A DNA stretch of 9,507 bases from Pseudomonadota bacterium. GTDB lineage: Bacteria > Pseudomonadota > Alphaproteobacteria > Rickettsiales > SXRF01. The stretch covers positions 1-9,507 of the forward strand of contig JAGWLJ010000036.1 of assembly GCA_028873275.1 (NCBI GenBank). The letters run 5' to 3'. Below are positions 6,174 to 9,507 of the stretch, in pieces. The position numbers were made by a program, and so were the translations under genes. The notes under the pieces were generated by a model. It saw only the letters and a program-made list of their open reading frames with translations. It made no database searches and had not been told where the DNA came from. Numbering within the stretch: the first letter of the stretch is position 1; each line of letters opens with the position of its first letter.

Positions 6174-7349
6174 ATGCAAGATTTTCACGCGCTGGGATTG
6201 CCCCAGCCGCTCATGCGCTCACTGGAGAGCATGAAATTTACTACGCCGACGCCCATTCAGGCGCAGGCCATTCCACCGGCTCTTGAAGGCAAGGATATTC
6301 TCGGCTCGGCACAGACCGGCACCGGCAAAACCGCCGCTTTCGGCATTCCGCTGGTGGCCCGATTATTGAACAGTCCGCGCGGCTCGGCGCTGGTAATGAC
6401 GCCCACCCGTGAGCTGGCCGTGCAGGTTATCGATACGCTGCAGCAGCTCCTGGGCAAATACAGCCCCATACAGACAGCCCTCTTAATCGGCGGCGAATCG
6501 ATGCCGGCACAGGTGCAGCAGCTTCGCATGCGTCCACGCCTGATCGTCGGTACACCGGGGCGCATTTTTGACCATCTCGAGCGCGGCAGCCTGATGCTGC
6601 ACGATGCCGGTTTTCTCGTACTTGACGAAACCGACCGCATGCTCGACATGGGCTTTGCCGTGCAGATCGAGCGAATCGCCAAATATTTACCGCAGCAACG
6701 GCAGACACTGATGTTTTCGGCGACGCTGCCGGCCGACATCATCAAGATGTCGGAACGTTACCTGAATAATCCGGTGCGCGTTTCGGTGGGGTCTACCACT
6801 ACCCCTATTGCCAAAATCCAACAAGAAATCATTCATGTATCGGAGGAGGCGAAATACGACAAGCTGCTGGCGCAGCTCAATCAACGCCAGGGGTCGATTA
6901 TCGTTTTCGTCAAAACAAAATGGGGCGCCGAGAAAATGGCGCATAAGCTGCGCCGTGAAAAACATAGTGCCGATGCTATCCATGGCGACTTGCACCAGAA
7001 CAAGCGCGAGCGCGTCATCACCGCTTTCCGCGACCGCAAGCACCGCATCATGGTGGCGACCGACATTGCTGCACGTGGGCTGGACATTCCGCATATCGAG
7101 CACGTGATCAATTATGACTTGCCGCAATGCCCTGAGGATTACATCCACCGCATCGGGCGTACAGCGCGCGCAGGGGCGGAAGGCGCGGCCATTTGCCTGA
7201 TCACTCCCAAGGATGCCGAGAAGTGGGAGGCTATCCAGCGGCTGATGAATCCGGATGCCCGGCCGGCTGCCAGAAAGCCAAATCCCGGTAATAATGCGCC
7301 TGGGCAGGGGAACCGCCGCCGCCGTCGTCCGAGGCGACGGCCACAATAA
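6174..7349 (+). CDS. DEAD-box ATP-dependent RNA helicase (RhlE/DeaD-like)
   Basis: A 391-residue two-RecA-domain RNA helicase that unwinds RNA duplexes with ATP in the cytoplasm. All main motifs are visible: Q motif TPTPIQ (Q29), motif I AQTGTGKT (46-53), Ia PTRELA (77-82), Ib GTPGR, motif II DETD (151-154), III SAT (182-184), IV IIVFVKT, V ATDIAARGLD (295 onward) and VI HRIGRTAR (325-332). Motif II has Thr in place of the usual Ala. The C terminus is a ~25-residue Pro/Asn/Gly linker ending in an Arg block (RRRRRPRRRP), typical of RNA-binding tails in RhlE-like proteins. No DbpA-type RNA-binding domain is present. The ATG at 6174 has AGGA 5 bases upstream. It sits directly after the csp terminator, which points to a cold-shock RNA-remodelling pair. 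Assignment to RhlE versus other subgroups is only by size and tail. Confidence 0.95.
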   Translation: MQDFHALGLPQPLMRSLESMKFTTPTPIQAQAIPPALEGKDILGSAQTGTGKTAAFGIPLVARLLNSPRGSALVMTPTRELAVQVIDTLQQLLGKYSPIQTALLIGGESMPAQVQQLRMRPRLIVGTPGRIFDHLERGSLMLHDAGFLVLDETDRMLDMGFAVQIERIAKYLPQQRQTLMFSATLPADIIKMSERYLNNPVRVSVGSTTTPIAKIQQEIIHVSEEAKYDKLLAQLNQRQGSIIVFVKTKWGAEKMAHKLRREKHSADAIHGDLHQNKRERVITAFRDRKHRIMVATDIAARGLDIPHIEHVINYDLPQCPEDYIHRIGRTARAGAEGAAICLITPKDAEKWEAIQRLMNPDARPAARKPNPGNNAPGQGNRRRRRPRRRPQ

Positions 7350-7417
7350 TTATCTCTTTTTGACTGGAATCAAATGCTTTTGCCTTAGATCGGGTATGAT
7401 GGCATTTATTCACCATT

Positions 7418-7426
7418 AAAGGAGGT
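7418..7426 (+). promoter_or_regulatory. near-consensus Shine-Dalgarno of the DUF883-like gene
   Basis: AAAGGAGGT ends 4 bases before the ATG at 7431 and is close to the full anti-Shine-Dalgarno complement. It is the strongest ribosome-binding site in the window and predicts high translation of this small protein. Confidence 0.8.
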
Positions 7427-7430
7427 TTCT

Positions 7431-7655
7431 ATGTTTTCCAAGCATCAAGGCAACAGCTGTTGCGCCAAGGACGAATCCGCCGATCTCGCACACAAGGCAG
7501 GGCATAAGCTACGCGAAATAATCGATGTGTCCAGCGAGCAGGCGCACGATACGGCTGCAGCCATAGCCAGAGAAGTGCGCGGTCATCCGGTGCAATCGAG
7601 CGCGATTGCCGCCGCTATCGGTTTTGCTCTTGGCTGGTTGCTGCGACGCCGTTGA
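7431..7655 (+). CDS. DUF883-type (ElaB/YqjD-like) small tail-anchored protein
   Basis: A 74-residue protein with a charged, helical N-terminal two-thirds (AHKAGHKLREIIDVSSEQAH) and one C-terminal hydrophobic segment, SSAIAAAIGFALGWLLRRR, ending in three arginines. This layout matches the DUF883/ElaB-YqjD family, in which members are anchored in the inner membrane by the C-terminal helix and, in E. coli, associate with ribosomes and appear in stationary phase. A Cys pair near the N terminus (SCC, 9-11) is a local peculiarity. The preceding region (7350-7430) shows no clear promoter. The next gene starts 2 bases after this stop, so the two are likely co-translated. The family call rests on architecture and the GFALGWLLRRR end; function is unknown. 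Confidence 0.75.
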   Translation: MFSKHQGNSCCAKDESADLAHKAGHKLREIIDVSSEQAHDTAAAIAREVRGHPVQSSAIAAAIGFALGWLLRRR

Positions 7656-7657
7656 CC

Positions 7658-8038
7658 ATGGCGACGTCGGACGCGTTATCGGCGCTGGTTAGCGCGGCGC
7701 GGTTGGTTGCCGGAGGCATAGTCTACCGCCGGGCCGTCTCCCGCATCGCCATTACCTTCCTGCTGCTGGTTACCACCGGCATGTTGTTGGTGGCGCTGCT
7801 TCTTAGCGGCTGTTATGCCGGATATCAAATCATGATCCATCATGGCGTGACGGAGGATAATGCTACGCTGGTCGTTCTTGCCGCCATTGTGGTGTTGACG
7901 GTGGCATCTGCCACGTTGGCTATCCAAGCCATTCAAAGATTGCGTGATGCAATGCCGGTGCCGCCTACCCACCGGGTCAAGCGAATCGCCGAGGCATTTC
8001 TTGAAGGCTTTGCCGAAGACGAGGAGAAAGAGTACTAA
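7658..8038 (+). CDS. small two-helix membrane protein, holin-superfamily-like
   Basis: A 126-residue protein with an amphipathic N terminus (~1-29), two hydrophobic segments at about 30-56 and 69-91 joined by YQIMIHHGVTEDN, and a soluble acidic tail (AEAFLEGFAEDEEKEY). The ATG at 7658 is 2 bases after the previous stop. A TTG at 7652 would overlap that stop, and neither start has a clear Shine-Dalgarno, so coupling to the DUF883-like gene is likely. Small two-helix proteins of the phage-holin-like superfamily are common partners of DUF883 genes, but this is a resemblance in layout, and no lysis or phage context is present. I would call it a putative envelope stress protein of unknown function. 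Its stop (8036-8038) overlaps the stop of the convergent channel gene. Confidence 0.6.
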   Translation: MATSDALSALVSAARLVAGGIVYRRAVSRIAITFLLLVTTGMLLVALLLSGCYAGYQIMIHHGVTEDNATLVVLAAIVVLTVASATLAIQAIQRLRDAMPVPPTHRVKRIAEAFLEGFAEDEEKEY

Positions 8039-8505
8039 GATCTGTCGCGGTGAGGCGATGACCAGAATTTTTCCATGGTGAGATAAGTGAATGAGATCGT
8101 CCAGCCGATCATCACCAACCCATTGAGCACTTCTGCGGCCACTAGCATCCGCATGTCCTGCGTCGGCACTAGGTCGCCCAGCCCCAGCGAGGTATAGGTT
8201 GCGGCCGAGAAATAAAGGCAGTCAAAAAAGCTCTCGATATTGACGCCGTACACGCGGTCTTGGCCGACGATGCGCCCGAGCGACGTGTAATTCTCGACCA
8301 GGAAATAGGCGGCGGCGTACATCCAGATGCCGATGATGTGAGCGATAAAAATAGGCACACCGATCAGCATGACGCGCAGGCGCGGTCTTACGGTTAGTTT
8401 AGGCAGCGTGGTCCATACTTTTCCCAGGATTTCATAAGTTGAAAGCCAGGTGATAAAAATCGCCAGCGTGCTGATCAACGAGATGAAAATGAAATGACTC
8501 GCCAC
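8035..8505 (-). CDS. small two-helix-pore-type ion channel (putative potassium channel)
   Basis: A 156-residue membrane protein with hydrophobic segments at ~4-27, ~46-71 and ~119-142, and a pore loop between the last two. The pore sequence, FFDCLYFSAATYTSLGLGDLVP, places the selectivity filter at TSLGLGD (105-111), where classical potassium channels have TVGYGD; Tyr is replaced by Leu. The helix-pore-helix core fits the Ion_trans_2-type bacterial channels, with one extra N-terminal helix and no visible regulatory domain. The start is GTG at 8505, preceded by AAGGTGAGG with a 4-base spacer; the next Met (46) would remove the first helix. It lies 66 bases downstream of a same-strand histidine kinase. 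Ion selectivity cannot be read from the sequence, since the filter is non-canonical. Confidence 0.8.
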   Translation of the reverse strand: MASHFIFISLISTLAIFITWLSTYEILGKVWTTLPKLTVRPRLRVMLIGVPIFIAHIIGIWMYAAAYFLVENYTSLGRIVGQDRVYGVNIESFFDCLYFSAATYTSLGLGDLVPTQDMRMLVAAEVLNGLVMIGWTISFTYLTMEKFWSSPHRDRS

Positions 8506-8533
8506 GTGGCCTCACCTTGTCGGTTCGAGATTA

Positions 8534-8561
8534 AGAATAGCGTGACGGTGAAGGCAATCAA
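8534..8561 (-). promoter_or_regulatory. candidate promoter of the channel gene
   Basis: On the minus strand, TTGATT (8561-8556) and TATTCT (8539-8534) are spaced by 16 bases, each matching 4 of 6 consensus positions. The site lies between the kinase stop and the channel start, so the channel could be expressed independently of the kinase. No terminator separates the genes, so co-transcription is also possible. Confidence 0.3.
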
Positions 8562-8571
8562 ATAGAATATG

Positions 8572-9507
8572 TTAGCTGCCTGCAATCTTTTCGATTTGCT
8601 CCTGCAGGGCCTTGATGCTGATCGGCTTGATCAAATGGTAATCGAATCCCGCTTCTTTGGAACGCTGCAGGTGCTGTTCCTGTCCCCAGCCGGTCTGGGC
8701 AATGAAAGCCGTATGCTCCAGCGCCGGGTCGCTGCGCATGGCAGCGCATACTTCATAGCCGTTCATGTCGGGCAGCCCGATATCCAGCAGGACAATATCG
8801 GGCCTATAGACATGGGCAGTCTCGATGGCGCTTGGGCCATCCAATGCCAGTTTTACTTCATGGCCCAGCATCTCCAACATCCAGCCCAGAGTTTTCGCTG
8901 AGGCTTCATTGTCGTCGACCACCAGCACGCGGTACCGGTTAGAAGAGGGTGTGATCGGATTAGGCACGTTTTCCTCCATTTCTTTTTGCGAGGGCTTCAG
9001 CACCGGCAGCCTGACGATGAATTCACTGCCTTTGTTGCAGCCGGCACTATGCGCTTCAATTCTGCCGCCATGCAGCTCGGCGATGTTCCTGACGAGCGTC
9101 AGGCCAATGCCCAAGCCTCCCTGCGCACGCTCTATGGAATTATCCACCTGCGCGAACATGTCAAAAATATAATCGAGCTTGTCTGGCGGAATCCCGATTC
9201 CATTATCGTGCACGCGAATGACAGCTTCATCTTCTTTCGCATGCGCGTTGATCTCGATGCGGCCGCCGGGATCGGTATATTTAGCGGCGTTGCTGAGTAG
9301 GTTACCGAATAATTGCGACAAGCGCGTGGCGTCGCCGTTGATCCATACCGGCTGCTCTGGCAAATGCACTTTCAGGCTGTGATTCCGTTCCCGGATCAGC
9401 GGCCGGGCCATCTCGACGGCAGTCTCGATAGTGTCGGCCAGGGGGATACGTTGGCGGTGCAGCACGATCTTGCCGCTGGTAATGCGCGCTATGTCCAGCA
9501 GGTCATC
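8572..9507 (-). CDS. hybrid sensor histidine kinase, C-terminal part (kinase catalytic and receiver domains)
   Basis: The frame stays open to the right edge, so the N-terminal sensor region and the phospho-accepting His are outside the window. The visible part opens with DDLLDIARITSGKI, the end of a dimerisation domain of the HisKA type. An ATPase domain follows, with N box GNLLSNAAKYT, G1 DNGIGIPPDKL and G2 GGLGIGLTLV. After a ~25-residue linker comes a receiver domain with acidic pair VVDDNEAS, phospho-acceptor Asp (codon 8782-8784) in LLDIGLPDMNGYEV, Thr in AQTGWG and Lys in LIKPI. The protein ends right after the receiver. No phosphotransfer (HPt) domain is attached and no partner regulator is in view, so the phosphorelay partner is elsewhere. 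A GTG at 9465 is an internal Val, not the start. The signal is unknown; the downstream channel suggests an ionic or osmotic link, which is inference. Confidence 0.95.
   Translation of the reverse strand, partial: DDLLDIARITSGKIVLHRQRIPLADTIETAVEMARPLIRERNHSLKVHLPEQPVWINGDATRLSQLFGNLLSNAAKYTDPGGRIEINAHAKEDEAVIRVHDNGIGIPPDKLDYIFDMFAQVDNSIERAQGGLGIGLTLVRNIAELHGGRIEAHSAGCNKGSEFIVRLPVLKPSQKEMEENVPNPITPSSNRYRVLVVDDNEASAKTLGWMLEMLGHEVKLALDGPSAIETAHVYRPDIVLLDIGLPDMNGYEVCAAMRSDPALEHTAFIAQTGWGQEQHLQRSKEAGFDYHLIKPISIKALQEQIEKIAGS

Noticed and set aside
5835..6188. Minus-strand 117-codon open frame covering csp and its leader
   Set aside because: It is antisense to the clear cold-shock gene and its leader, has no recognisable domain and no ribosome-binding site of note.
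6687..7346. Minus-strand 219-codon open frame inside the helicase gene
   Set aside because: It lies entirely antisense to a helicase with all its motifs. Its translation has no family resemblance and is a codon-bias shadow.
7321..7361. Possible terminator after the helicase: 7-bp stem GCCGTCG/CGACGGC (7321-7341) and a T-run at 7357-7361
   Set aside because: The T-run begins about 15 bases after the stem and the stem lies inside the coding end, so the spacing does not fit a rho-independent terminator.
7360..7400. Promoter for the DUF883-like gene: TTGACT at 7360-7365 and TATGAT at 7395-7400
   Set aside because: The two boxes are 29 bases apart. Neither has a good partner at 16-18 bases, so no promoter can be supported.
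7658..8038. Phage lysis or prophage remnant suggested by the holin-like protein
   Set aside because: No endolysin, spanin, integrase, tail or attachment repeat is nearby, and the neighbours are ordinary stress and envelope genes.

Overview
The window is a gene-dense bacterial chromosomal stretch with eleven protein-coding genes, two of them cut by the window ends, plus short regulatory regions. No tRNA, rRNA, insertion sequence, phage or CRISPR signature was seen. The likely source is an alphaproteobacterium. This is inferred from the style of the cold-shock protein, the long csp leader, and the clustering of GH15, GT4, debranching-enzyme, HdeD and small envelope stress genes. No marker gene here fixes the genus. 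Base composition looks moderately GC-rich and even throughout, with no obvious foreign segment.

Left part (1-5620) is a carbohydrate block with a stress/redox pair inside it. A plus-strand GH15 glucoamylase/trehalase-type hydrolase (C-terminal half only, ends 859) meets a minus-strand SDR oxidoreductase stop to stop with no base between them. The SDR gene lies downstream of a minus-strand HdeD-like six-helix membrane protein, and its ribosome-binding site overlaps the hdeD stop. Divergent from that pair, a GT4 glycosyltransferase and an amylo-alpha-1,6-glucosidase (debranching-type) gene lie 4 bases apart on the plus strand. Together the block suggests synthesis and trimming of an alpha-glucan or related storage or protective sugar under stress. 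That role is inferred.

Middle part (5621-7349) is a cold-shock module. A roughly 270-base gene-free region carries a candidate promoter and a structured leader, then a 72-residue cold-shock protein, then a perfect 11-bp rho-independent terminator. A DEAD-box RNA helicase begins 9 bases after the terminator, with no room for its own promoter in the gap. The arrangement suggests that the helicase is expressed by read-through of this terminator.

Right part (7350-9507) holds envelope and sensing genes. A DUF883/ElaB-YqjD-type tail-anchored protein and a two-helix holin-like membrane protein form a pair on the plus strand. Their end overlaps the stop of a convergent minus-strand small ion channel with a GLGD selectivity filter. 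Upstream of the channel, on the same strand, is the C-terminal part of a hybrid histidine kinase with a terminal receiver domain, running off the right edge.

The items most worth a second look are the csp leader, with two mutually exclusive 7-bp pairings, and the csp-terminator-helicase arrangement.
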